A stretch of DNA of 64,000 nucleotides, taken from assembly GCF_019175385.1 (NCBI RefSeq), contig NC_083340.1:17372336-17436335 (forward strand), given 5' to 3'. The translations under genes were made by a program, and so were the position numbers. The stretch is from Lycium barbarum. Lineage: Eukaryota > Streptophyta > Magnoliopsida > Solanales > Solanaceae. The notes beneath the pieces were generated by a model. It saw nothing but the letters and a program-made list of their open reading frames with translations, did not search any database and was not told the origin of the DNA. Shown one piece after another: positions 1-11,600 of this stretch (within the stretch, counting starts at the first letter, position 1; each line of letters begins with the position of its first letter).

Positions 1-1989
1 CTTTCTGGCCATTTGGCTAGGGCATTCAACTTAAGTTTCTTAGTAGCTGGATTTGGCACGACCACACAAGGTCTTAGAGGAGTGTACCATGCGGAATCAG
101 GTTCAGTACCATCATCGCATTTTGGTGGGTAGTTGTCAGGGTTATCAAGTTTCTTATAGCAGCTATTGTCCGTCAATTTCTGCCACACGGCAATGTCGTC
201 CTTCTTGTTGAATAGTTTGAAGCACATTGAAGTTAGCAAATCTTGCAACTTCTCGTAATCTGATCTCTGCTCCTCAATGGTGGTATTCCATCCTCTCCAA
301 CGGTTCTCATAGTTCACTGGTGGACCAGAAAGGACCCAGAAACCTCCAGGCCGCAATATACGATGTACTTCAAGAAGGTAAACTCCACCTGCCAACATAG
401 AGGACTGATTTACAAAAGCAGCCTAATAAAGAATTTCAAATTATAACTTCTTTTCTAAATATGTTGCTTACCGAATTCAGTCCATGGAATAAGGCATCTC
501 GAGCAATGAGCCATATCAAAAGAGTTTGAAGGGAAAGGAAGACGCTGAGTAGAAATAATGCCCAGAACTGCAGGAATTCCACGTTCCAGAGCAAACTGAA
601 CTTGAGCTTCATGATTATCTCTTGGGGCAAGAGATACTGTCAGAATTCCACGTTCTAGCAAATCGCCTCCCCAACTTGCCACCTAGATTAAGAAGAAAAA
701 CATATATTAAGTATAATTTCTAGTTTATGTCAATCAATCACTGACGCAGCACCTCAAACAAACGAATTCCAGATCATATATCTCAACAAAATTACACAGG
801 AGAAAACATATCAGACAATATAAAGTTTTATAATTAAGTAATTAGACAAGATGCGATATTACAAACAATATTGATCAGCTAGTGGCTGTGTAGGATTAAG
901 CAAACACAGGAGAACAATTATGACTTTATGCTCAAGGATAGCTGAACATGCAGAGATAAATCAAGTGAATATCTATGGCAAAATCATAATGGAAAAGAAG
1001 TAGTTTAGTTGGTGTCAATCTCAATCTGATCCCAACGGCTGTTTCTTGTATTAGCTGGTGCTCATGTATATCCATTAGAAGATGCAGTTTAGGTATTTAA
1101 GCATTAATAACACTTTGGCTCGAGAGATGATGCTAGTTAAAAATTCCCATATAACAAACTAAAATTTATAGGCACTCACCCCACAACCAGTATCAATGGC
1201 AGTCCGGATGGTGCCATCTTTCATTTGTGGAATCAAATCTTCCATCAGATCAACATATTTCCCAACACCATTGGGGAACATAGTGCCACCACCAGGAAAG
1301 ATGAACTTCTCCCCTTCTTTTACGAGCCAATGTTGATTGGACTTTTGTTTGTTAATCCAATCATACGGAACATTCCTGATGCCAGATTGGAGCAGCAAAA
1401 ATTAGCAATACGCTATGGTATGCACGGATCCAACAACAGAACATAGACAAACAGAGAAGGAACATAAGTAATACCTGTACCAACATTCATTTTTGCTCTT
1501 TGGCCATCTAATTGGCACTTTATAGCCATCTGGTGGGGGGACCAAGCATTCCTTCCTTTCAAAATTAGGAGGGCAATGTCGTTCCATGAAAGTAAGGCGA
1601 TGAAGACCGTACTTCTTCCATCTCTGCAATATCAACAATATATCATTCACATGATTGATTACACCTCAAAAGAAATGAAGTTAAAAAGAACTAGATTAGT
1701 CAAGAGAAAATACCCTTGGATCTGTGCATGGGGTATAGTCTTGATAATCAGCACTGCATTCAGTAAAGGAAACGGCTTTGGTTTGTACAGGACCATTAGC
1801 ATTCTCACTAGGAGTTTCATCTTCCCTGTTAACCTCCTTAGCCACATATGTCTCCTTTTCAGAGCAAAATATTCCTCCAAGATAGAATGATAACCCACAG
1901 AGCACCACAACCATTAGTGCCACTTGAACTTTCCATGAATTTTTACTTGGTGGATATGGTTTTCCATCTTTATCTTTATTGTGCTTCAT
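1..1989 (-). CDS. Probable methyltransferase PMT21/PMT20-like (ERD3 type), 3' part missing
   Basis: Type II membrane protein of the plant PMT (DUF248) family, putative S-adenosylmethionine-dependent methyltransferases of the Golgi linked to pectin methylation. The ATG is at 1989-1987. By splice sites and phase the coding exons are 1989-1714, 1623-1475, 1375-1180, 682-472 and 388 to the window edge. The protein opens with a short basic cytosolic tail, then one signal anchor at about residues 21-41, then an acidic stem and the family block [16 protein letters not shown]. Later exons give [16 protein letters not shown], the SAM motif [31 protein letters not shown] and [13 protein letters not shown]. 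These match the N-terminal half of Arabidopsis PMT21 closely from memory. The second half of the protein lies beyond position 1. No stop or frameshift was seen in the visible exons. Family and intron-exon structure are secure; the exact paralogue (PMT20 or PMT21) is inferred. Confidence 0.93.
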
Positions 1990-3460
1990 GGTGTAACTTT
2001 GTATCGATTACTTACCTGCATAAGTAACAAAACAACCTGGTAAATCATTTCAACCTCTTTTATTAATGGAGTAAATCTTAGTGAGTGAAAAAAAAAAAAA
2101 AAAAAAAACACTTGAAAATGCTTACAATCCTAGCTTCTTTTGAGCAGCATCAATCAGAAAGTAAATGTTGCAGCATGAATACTTAAGTGGAATAGAACAG
2201 AATAGAATAGAGTCACAACTAAGAATACAGTATTCCACTACCTTTACTACTGGAAAACTCACAATCCCAAAATCAAGAATAATGCATCAAATAACCACCA
2301 AATATAGGGGCTTTTCTAAAAGGGGCAATCACAGTTCTTGGTAAAGCATAGTACCATTACAGATCTAAAGGTCAGAGTCAGCCAATAATAACTAACTATT
2401 GAAAACCATGAGATCTGCTAAGACTTATACTAAGGAACACTTTATTAGACTTTTACAAGTCATATCATCTTAATACTTTCCACATGACAAAGGGCCCCCA
2501 TAGATTTATCAAATTCAGCTGTCCTAATGAGGGCCCTCCATGGCCTCTAAAGTCGACAAACCAAAAGAAGAATTATGAAACCAAAACAATGCATTTGGAT
2601 CTAACTTGAACTGTAAAAGCAAAAAGGAAACAAAAAAATGAAGGAAAGCACATCACTCACAACTGTCTATGACAAAAAATCCAGCAAGAATAATAATTCC
2701 AACAAAACTTGATGGTTGGCCAATCAGTTGATATTTCTCATGTAGATATTTATGTGGTTGAAAAATTTAGTGAAATAAAGATTATGGGTTGATATTTATA
2801 CCCAAAATAAACTTGCCGACAGAATTAAAAAATATTAAATGCAAAAATCCCTAGTAGAGTTCAAAATGACAAAAAGATTCCATCTTTATTGTCATTTCAT
2901 TCCACTAAAACCAAATCTTGCATAATGCTGTATCATTCATATTGATTCAAGAAAACAAAAAGTAAAACAAAACAAAAAAAAGTTCTTTTCTGACAAAATC
3001 ATACAAAACCAAATGGTGAAAACAAGCCAATTAGCATCCACAAATCAAGATTATAAATGTGAAAGAGACAGTAAAGACACAATGCCAGGATCTGAAAAAG
3101 ATCTGACACAAAAAAAAATGATGGTACCCAAAAGTACCACACCTAAATAATTTAGCTTTTACATGAAAAGAAATGCACATCAATATTGAAAGATCAGAAG
3201 GAAAAAAAAAAAAAAAAAACACAGTACCTCTAATATATTACGTGTCTGATACAATTATATATCAGACAAATGTTAAAAACCCAAAATTTCTCCTCTCACA
3301 CTGTGCTTAAAAATCTTATACAACAATGTATTTCAAGAAAGATTATTGGGTCCAGAAATATGGACCTTAAGGAAGAGGAGGAGAAGAATGGAGTGAAATA
3401 TATGTAAACCTCTCACATATATGTATACAAAAAATAAAGAGAAGAAGGATGAAAAAAGCA
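1990..3460 (-). other. Probable 5' UTR and 5' UTR intron of the PMT-like gene
   Basis: Upstream of the ATG, on the minus strand, a TTATGCAG acceptor-like site lies near 2024-2031 and an AGAG|GTACTG donor-like site near 3228. The stretch 3228-3460 read on the minus strand is pyrimidine-rich (CTTCTCCTCCTCTTCC) as plant leaders often are. This suggests a leader exon and an intron of about 1.2 kb. No ORF of substance or recognisable repeat was seen, apart from A runs near 2089-2108 and 3201-3219. Transcript ends are inferred, not seen. Confidence 0.4.
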
Positions 3461-4331
3461 ATGCTTTAAGATTAATTTTGTGGGAAAAATAAGGATTAAA
3501 AAATAGTAGAATGTGATGGTTCGTGGTTCTTTCTTTCTGGTTATAATTGTCTAGCTGTCTTCTTTATTCTCTTTGGAAGTAATTAAAATTATGTTACCTC
3601 TTCATCATGATTGTCCCTTCCATTCTTCTTCTCTTCCTTTCTTTATCTCTGTTCCTTGTCTACGTATATCAGCAAAAATAATATTAATGGCTTTGTTTTC
3701 TTTCTGGGTGAATTCTTGATCAGGTAAACGGTAAAAAAATGAGTGATTTCTACCACTGAAAATGATTCTCACGCACGATGTTAGCGCTGACTTCTCTTTT
3801 TTCTTTTTTATTTCCTTTGGTAGAAATTTAGACTAGTATTATTAAGGTAATAAAAACAGGCCAAATTGTTAGATCGAAATAACAGGAGCGGAAGCTTATA
3901 ATTGCAAACATTGAACGACGATAAATTAACAATAAATAAAATATACTAAAAAGACATAATATTATAATATGATTTGATCAAATGATCTACATATTGAAAA
4001 ACTAATATAAATAAGCATAAACTCTATTAGGAGAATAATCTCTCCCTAAACAAGACTCTTTAATGACTATATTGTGGATGTTATTGTGTTGTGTCAATGA
4101 GAAGGATTCGTCTCTTTATGGACGTCCAAAACATTTTCCTCCAAGAAAATGACTAGATAAATATGAAAGAGAATTATATTTTCCTTTCTGGAAAAGTAAA
4201 ATGATTATGATTATACTTTGACTTTCCTTCCAGATAAAAGTAAAACTCAAATATGCTAAGAAAATCATAGCAAAATCCTAACACAAATGAGCAAAAGAAT
4301 TAATTAGTCTCACAGCACAAACATTTTATAT
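3461..4331. other. Intergenic, presumed promoter side of the PMT-like gene
   Basis: AT-rich DNA with no supported ORF, RNA gene or repeat boundary. Confidence 0.4.
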
Positions 4332-4339
4332 GACATAGT

Positions 4340-4444
4340 CGGTGGCAGAGCCAGAATTTTTACTAAGAGGTTTAAAAATATAAAGAAGTAAACACGAAGA
4401 AACCAAGAGGATTCAACATCTATTATATAAACATAAAAAAATAA

Positions 4445-4519
<75 letters not shown>

Positions 4520-4592
4520 TAACTATATAGTGTAATTTTTTGCCCAAAAGTGTTCGGATGAATCTCCTCAGCCTAACCTAGCTCCGCCTCTG
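4340..4592. mobile_element. hAT-type MITE, 253 bp, containing an AT microsatellite
   Basis: Inverted ends read CGGTGGCAGAGCCAG on the left and, reversed, CAGAGGCGGAGC from the right. It is flanked by a perfect 8-bp duplication, GACATAGT, at 4332-4339 and 4593-4600. The 8-bp target and CAG-type ends fit hAT elements. Internal phrases (AACATCTATTATATA, GTTCGGATGAA) recur in the elements at 55493 and 57013, so it belongs to the same family. No coding capacity. Confidence 0.85.
4452..4516. repeat. (AT)n microsatellite
   Basis: An uninterrupted TA/AT run inside the hAT MITE; the same position in its relatives holds only a short TATATATA stretch, so the expansion is secondary. Confidence 0.95.
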
Positions 4593-4600
4593 GACATAGT

Positions 4601-5049
4601 TATGAAAAAATAAGTCTAGCATACGAATTACACATGCCTCTTTTGAGGAGAACATACAATAGTTATAGGTTTTCCAATAAATTGTACATATAATTTAATT
4701 AATAATGAAGAAATTAGAGTTCCACCATATTAAGGTTATAATATTCTTGTGATCTGTGACTAATTAATCTAATTTCTAAGTTTCATGATGTTTAGAGAGT
4801 ATTTGTGTATGCTTATAAGCTAAATTAGTTAAGTATGTACTTTTAGATCTATTTACATGTTTGGCGAATACCAAAGTGCGCCAAAACTTTTTCGCTTTAA
4901 TCCAGATTCCTTACTATTCATCCCTAATAATTTTTTCAGGCAAAAAATATCTTGCCTAAATCAAACTCTAACTCCCTCTCTATTCCATATTGATTTTGTC
5001 ATTCTCCTAGAAAGATACATTTTAATTTATAGTTTTAATAATTACTTTT
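4601..5049. other. Intergenic, nothing supported
   Basis: AT-rich. A 64-codon open frame at 4857-5051 has no recognisable domain or gene context and is not called. Confidence 0.4.
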
Positions 5050-5262
5050 AAGGACATATTAATCTTTTTAACACAAAAAACTTATCTAATATTTTCTTCT
5101 ATCCAACACATCAATTGCTTATTATCAGTTTACCACTTTTATTAAAATACCGCATTAAGGACATATTAATCTTTTTAACACAAAAAATTTATCTAATATC
5201 TTCTTCTATCCAATACATCAATTACTTATTATCAGTTTACCATTTTTATTGAAATACCGCAT
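5050..5262. repeat. Tandem duplication, two units of about 107 bp
   Basis: Units 5050-5156 and 5157-5262 both begin AAGGACATATTAATC and end AAATACCGCATT, with only a few substitutions, so this is a recent direct duplication. Confidence 0.9.
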
Positions 5263-5493
5263 TGATTCTGCATCTTGGTGATGAATTTATGCCCAAAAAA
5301 AAGCTTTTCTGTTTTAGTGCTATCACTAGTATAAGATGACTTAGAAATGTGTAGTATTTTATATGGTGGAATAGTAATTGCTAGGCACTCACCATCAGTT
5401 TGGTAGGGTGATTAGAATTCTTTCGTTCTTAATTCAGTTTTAAATTCAAACCGTTAGAACCTATTGCTAGATAGTATTTTATCCTTTTAGTAA

Positions 5494-5684
5494 GAACCCA
5501 TTTGAATTGGCTTATAAGCCGCTGATAACAGCTTATAAGCTATTTTTAGTTTTTTTGAGTGTTTGGCTAACTAGCTTATAAGCCATTTTGTGCTTAAAAT
5601 AAGGTTAAAAAAATAAGTTGGCGTGGCCCAACTTATTTTCTTTGACTTATAAGCTACTTTTTTTAAGCTAAGTCAAACGGGCCC
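5494..5684. mobile_element. Tourist-like MITE (PIF/Harbinger type), 191 bp
   Basis: Inverted ends GAACCCATTTGAATTGGC and (reversed) GGGCCCGTTTGAC, flanked by TAA at 5491-5493 and 5685-5687. The interior repeats GCTTATAAGC-type palindromes. It is a relative of the element at 58169-58414. The three-base TAA target suggests PIF/Harbinger. Confidence 0.75.
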
Positions 5685-5714
5685 TAAGCCTTGATTGTAT
5701 CTATCAAAAATAAT

Positions 5715-5816
5715 TTTTCTACCCCACAAAGATAAGAGTAAGATCTGGATACATTTTATCCTCTCCAAATCTCACTTGTAAAATTATACTGGGTATATTG
5801 TCGTTGTTGTAGTAAT
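5715..5816 (+). mobile_element. TS-SINE-like 3' fragment
   Basis: Holds ACCCCACAAAGATAAG, then CTCTCCAAATCTCACTTG and ACTGGGTATATTGTCGTTG with a TTG-rich end, which resembles the 3' half of tobacco TS SINE with its (TTG)n tail. The pol III boxes are not visible, so it is 5' truncated or decayed. Confidence 0.55.
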
Positions 5817-6265
5817 CCAAATTAGCTACATTCCTAATATCGAATGCCTAAAATTAAGAAAACAGAATTGCATGGCATTACATTCTCCTTACATGCAATG
5901 GCTTTGTTAAAAATAAAGGCACATATCTACTTTTAGTTTTGTTACTATTTCTCTATTTATGGAATGAACATGGACAAAATGAATTACCTAAGAATGACAA
6001 GATCGAAAATAGAAGTACGTATAATCAAATATATTTTTGGAAAAAATGAATCTTAGGTAAAGGCAAGATGTAAGAATATAAGATTCACACAAGGTCAATG
6101 GTATACTACCAATAATACTGGATCTCTTTTTGTTCTTCTATTTCCTTTTAATTTCCTTAGGAGAACATGTTCACATGAATTTTGACTTTAGAGTTTTAGC
6201 ATTACCGAAAATTTTAGGTCAAGGGCGGCGGTTACTTTATTGATTATAACTTCCCTAGTCGATCA
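5817..6265. other. Intergenic, nothing supported
   Basis: AT-rich stretch without a credible ORF or repeat boundary. Confidence 0.4.
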
Positions 6266-6273
6266 ATTGTCAT

Positions 6274-6483
6274 CAGGGACGGATTTATAAGGTGGTGGGG
6301 GTGTTCGGCAAAAACTAGGTTGATTTTCGTTTTTTCTATGTGATATATATACTTTTGAATACCTTAAATAAATGTAAAAGGTTAGCTCAAGTGGTTCAGG
6401 GTGTTCAAAATTGTCTCTAGCTTCCTGGGTTTTTTTGTTGTTGTTTTCAAACCCCCTGAGTGAAAATCCTGAATCCGTCACTG
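6274..6483. mobile_element. hAT-type MITE, 210 bp
   Basis: Inverted ends CAGGGACGGATTTA and, from the right, CAGTGACGGATTCAGG. Flanks are ATTGTCAT (6266-6273) and ATTGTCGC (6484-6491), six of eight bases matching. Ends and target length fit hAT; it is diverged, so an older insertion. Confidence 0.75.
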
Positions 6484-6491
6484 ATTGTCGC

Positions 6492-7112
6492 CAAGATTTT
6501 CATTTATATTCTCGGATGAATTTAAATGCCATAGAATAAATTAGAAAATAATAATAAATGGCACGTAATAATCTTATTATATATGCTATGAACATTAAGC
6601 CATCCACGAGGGTTATTAATGAAATTAGGAATGGGAAATGTACATTTGCCGCCAAATCCGTACATTCCTTTGCTTTTATATTTGGAGATTTGGAGATGTA
6701 TTGTATTTATGCAGTTTAATTTTTTTGGAGTAAGAAACATATTTTTTTTTTCGGAAATCTATGGGAAATCCGAAGCCACTATCATTTGGATGCATACTGA
6801 GTAACTTGCTCACTATGCAACAGCTCGCAAACCACACAAGAAGTAGGAACCATATTACTACATTTGAAATTAAAGGTCAAGGCAACAGAATTTTTTCTCT
6901 TGCACCGATAGTTATTACTATTTGAGTTAAAAATTTATCTAAAATTTTATTCATCTTACCAAGCAGTATACATCTATCTAATTCATTTGTATTTTGAAAA
7001 TTATATAAGATCAAACTAACGCAACTCTATCATGCGGAAGTGTTTATCCTGAAGAATAAACAAGAATAGAGAAGGCATAAAATTATTTTGAACAAATGTG
7101 CACAAATGATTG
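6492..7112. other. Intergenic, nothing supported
   Basis: AT-rich DNA up to the target duplication of the LINE; short open frames are without domain or homology support. Confidence 0.4.
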
Positions 7113-7399
7113 AAAGAAAACCCTTTTTTTTTTTCTTTTCAAGAGTTCCATCTTTACGATGGAGGAGTTAGGCATGACTCCAACCTGTATATTTACCAAA
7201 AATCATAATTACACGGAGAAGGACATAAACCTTAGCCTCGATAACTTTGGAGATGTTAGCTATGACCAACATATTACATAATTGTGCGCAAAAACTTACA
7301 AGTTGATCAATAAAGACACTGTTAGTCCTAGGGTAATGTGTAGCACCATGAGGCAGTGTTGTGTGCAAATTTGTCACATAAAGAAGCACATAGAAGGTT

Positions 7400-10300
7400 T
7401 CAGTTGTCATTGATAACAAGCTTATTCCTCTTTTGTTTAAATCTGAAGTTGGGGATGCCATCAAACTCTAACTTCATTGAAGCTCTAACCTTAGAAGGAA
7501 GAGAGCCAGCTTCATTGAAGATAGTATCAGTTTTTGAATCTTCACCCATGTTGGCAAAAATATTAGCAGTGCAATTACCTTCTCTCAAGGTATGTGTAAA
7601 TTTGAAATTACCATCCTTAATTTTATCCCAGATCTGGTCTATCACATGACGGATTATTCAAGGTGGTTTTTTCAACCTTTTGATAAGATTAAGGAGAATC
7701 AAAGAATCACTTTCCACATTGACATTTAGGAGGCCATATTTGTAGCATAAGCTGATGCCTTTAAGAATGGCCTTAGCTTCAGCCATATTATTACAGCAAA
7801 CACCATAATACTCAGTAAAAGCAAAGATAAAATCTCCATTGTGATCTCTAATAATGCTACCACCACCAGACGATCCTGGATTGCCTTTACTGCATCCATC
7901 AACATTTAATTTTATCCATCCATAATCAGGTTTGAGCCATAGAACTGCTTTTGATTGAATAGCAGGTCTTAGGTGCTCTACTTGTCTGCAACTATCATTC
8001 CAAGATAAAGGAAGGTAAAGCCCAGGGAATGTACAGTTGATATACATAGTAGTGAGTTTGATCACTTTCTGAATAATGAACTAGGCTGACATTTTGATAT
8101 TGTCAAACCTGGCAGAACACCTATTCTTCCAAATCTCCCAACAAATAAAGGTTGGCAAGCAATGGAGAATAAAATTATGCACCTCATTATTGCCTTTTGC
8201 TAGCCACCAGTTCATGGCTCTCTATCTAACCTGTCCCTAGACAATTTTGATGCCACATGAATTGCAAAAGAAAGACCAAACCTTATTAGCAATTTGTCTT
8301 TCACTGAGCAGATGAAAAGTAATCTCTTCCCTGTAGTCACTAGTACAACAGTCACAAATGGAGGATAGGCCGATTCCACTTTTCTTTACAGCAATATCAG
8401 TAGCAATTTTGTTCATCAAAGCCCTCAACATAAAAGAAAGATATTCTGAATGGAACTTTCTTGTACCAAATATTCTTGCTAGACAGATTTGTTCCCTTTC
8501 TCTTTCTTACAATATCCCATGCTGATTTGCAACTGAAATTTCCCGAGGGATCAGGCATCCAAATAGGACAATCTGGCTTGTCAATATTGATTTGATGTTG
8601 ATGATTGTATTGACAATGTTGGGAGGTAACCTCCTTCTCAACATCACCTGTTTCCAGCTTGTACCATTTAAGAATTCCTTCACAAGGGTCTTTTTATGAG
8701 TTCTAATACCCTGAACTTGATTAGCCAAAGGGCCAAACTCAGTCCAAGAGTCCCACCAAAAGGAAACATCCCTTCTCCCAATAGTCCAGAAAATACAAGG
8801 TTCAGCAATATCTTTAATATCCATCATTCTTTTCCATGTATTAGATTGTCCTGGCGCCCATTTCTTAGTTATTGGATGATATCTTTTACAATATTTAGCC
8901 TCCAGAAATTCCTTGAGAAGAGTATGTTGTGTTTTAAATTTCCACCAAAGCTTAGCAGAGAATGCATTACAAGTAGCTTTGATAGATCTGAATCCTGCAC
9001 CTCTTTCACTAATCGGAAAATTCAAGTCATCCCAAGCCACCCAATGTTTCTTAGTTCTGTTTCCATCTATGCCCAGAAGAAATCAGCAATAATCTTTTCT
9101 ATTTGGTACAAGGCTGTTTTAGGAGGATGAACAACAGCTAATAAGTGTAGGGGTAAGGCTTGTAGGACAAACTTGATGAGAACAGCTTTACCACCATATG
9201 AAAGCATCTTGCCTTGCCATCCTTGCATTCTGTTAGCAACTTTAGCCACCATATTGTTGAAATAAACAACCTTCTTCCTGCCTACATAGATAGGACATCC
9301 CAGATATTGCATAGGAAAATGGCATTGATTGAATCCAGTAACTTGCTTGATATCATTGACTTTAAGATCATCCTGCTCAAGGGTGACATAAAATCCAGAT
9401 TTACTTTTGTTGATCAAATGTCCTGATATTTTTTCATACTTCTCCAGCTTGGATATCATCATTTTTAGTGACTCAAGATCACCTGAAGAAAACAAAATAG
9501 TGTCATCAGCATAACAAAGATGTGTAATAATAGGACTATTTGTATCCACATGATATGGAATCAAATTAGATTGAGTTAGCAAATCCATCATCCTGGAGAG
9601 TAATTTAGCCCTAATGATGAAAAGAGATGGTGATAATGGATCTCCTTGCTTCAATCCTCTAGTTGAATTGAAGAATCCATGTCTGCTCCCATTTATGTTG
9701 ACAGAGTACCAAACATTAGAGATTAATCTCCAAATGCTTTCAATCCATCCTTCATCAAAACCAAACTGTCTAAGTATTCTGCATAAATAGTCCCATGAAA
9801 CCCTGTCATAGGCCTTAGCCATATCAAGTTTCATAACAACATTATCATAAGTAGAAGCTTTGGAAATATTATGAACCATATCTTGAGTTAGCATAATATT
9901 TTCAGTAATTGATCTCCCCTTTATGAAGCTTGTTTGATTGGGAGAGATCAATTTATGCATTAAGAAACTCAACCTCTTGTTCACTAGGCTAGAAATAATT
10001 TTACAAGAGAAATTGCTAAGACTTATTGGTCTTAATTCAGTAAATGATTGTGGATGCTCTACTTTGGGAAATAGAATGAAACAAGTATGTGTGATGGACT
10101 TAGGGATCTGGTTTCCTGCAAAGAAATCAAAAACCATAAGTAGTACATCATTTTTAATAACATCCCAACAAGAACAATAAAATTTCCAGATAAATCATCT
10201 AGACCAGAAGCACTTTGTGAGCTCATCGAAAAAACTATATCTCTCAACTCATCCAAAGTAGAGATGGCTTTGAGTTTTTCATTATCTTCATCATTAATAA

Positions 10301-11552
10301 CTTTAGGGATGTTATTGATAGGAGAGAAATCATTAGCAGTAGGTTCTTTGGAAAATTGTTTCTGAAAAAAGGATATAGCCTCAGTGGCAATTTCCTCATC
10401 TCCTTCAATCCAGTTCCCATCATCCATTCTGATCTTCTTTAGTGACAACCTCTTCTTTCTCCCATTAACTATAGAATGAAAAAACTTGGAGTTTACTTCA
10501 CCCTCAACAAACCATCTTATACCCGATTTCTGTTTCCAGAAAGCTTCTTCTCTTTTGTAGGCAATAATCAACTGAGCATTGGCCTGGTTTAAATTGCTTC
10601 TGTTGGTTTCAGAATTGTCAATAAGAATCTATTTTTCAATGTCAGCAACCTTCTTTTCTAGATCTTTGACCACATCAAAGATGTTACCAACTGAATTTCT
10701 TGACCATTCTGATAGCATTCTACAAGTATTTTTCAATTTCAAGTGAAATCTCCACATTGGAGACCCTTGAACTTCAATATCCCAAGTTTTTCCACCACAT
10801 CCATGAAGCCAGATTCCTCAGTCCATAAATCTAAAAAATTGAAGTACTTAGGAGGCTCCTTGTGAATGGACTGAGCAATAGTAAAGAGGGGTGAATGATC
10901 ATAACCTGTCTTACTAAATGGTTGACACTAGTGGAATCATACAAGTTCATCCAATCTTGATTTACAAGGACCCTGTCAAGCCTTTTCCAAACTCTTTTAT
11001 CTGGACTCCAACCATGCACCAGGTGAACTTAGACCCTGAGAAACCGGGGTCTATAAGATCACAGTCCATGATGAATTAAAGAATGGGCAAACTTTTAGAC
11101 ATTCTATGTAAATTACCACCCTGATTTTCACTTGGATCCGTAACACAATTAAAATCACCTGCAATAAACCAAGGTAATCTGTATTTATCTAAAATGTCCT
11201 TCAAACTATCCCAAAGTTCTTCTCTTAAGCTAGCATCACATTTAGCATACACAGAAGACACAAGGATGTTAGAACCTATCCAGTTGATAGAGCAAGTAAC
11301 ATGTTAATCTGTTTCTTCCACCACCCTACAATCCAAAAGCTCATCCCAGAACAACCAAACTTGACTATTGCAGTTGGAGTAAGCATTAGAATATCCAAGT
11401 AATCTTTTGAATTTATCTAATTGATCAGCTTTGTGAAAAGGTTCACAAATAGCAATGAATGTAAGTTTTTGAAATCTGATGAATTGTTGAATTCTTTCAA
11501 GAGCGCCACTTGAATTAATGCTCCTGATATTCCAAAATAGAGACTTAAACAT
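7400..11552 (-). pseudogene. LINE ORF2 (endonuclease, reverse transcriptase, zf-RVT, RNase H), broken
   Basis: Pieces in order: 11552-11304 (endonuclease start, LFWNIRSIN and AICEP), 11261-11076 (WFIAGDFNCV, the endonuclease GDFN motif), 11019-10831 (KRLDRVLVNQDW), 10571-10059 (linker to RT start), 10137-9067 (RT core with MKLDMAKAYDRVSW, GLKQGDPLSPSLF and the active-site YADD), 9040-8507 and 8431-8237 (thumb and zf-RVT), 8065-7658 (RNase H, KLNVDGCSKGNPG, MAEAKAIL, VESDS). The catalytic YADD is intact but several frameshifts and stops separate the pieces. In an active plant L1 this is one protein of roughly 1,300 residues doing target-primed reverse transcription. The start was placed at the first endonuclease methionine, about 50 bases after ORF1. 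Confidence 0.92.
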
Positions 11553-11600
11553 CAGAAATTAATTGGAAAGATTTTGTTCCTGTGTCAAATGCACATGCTG

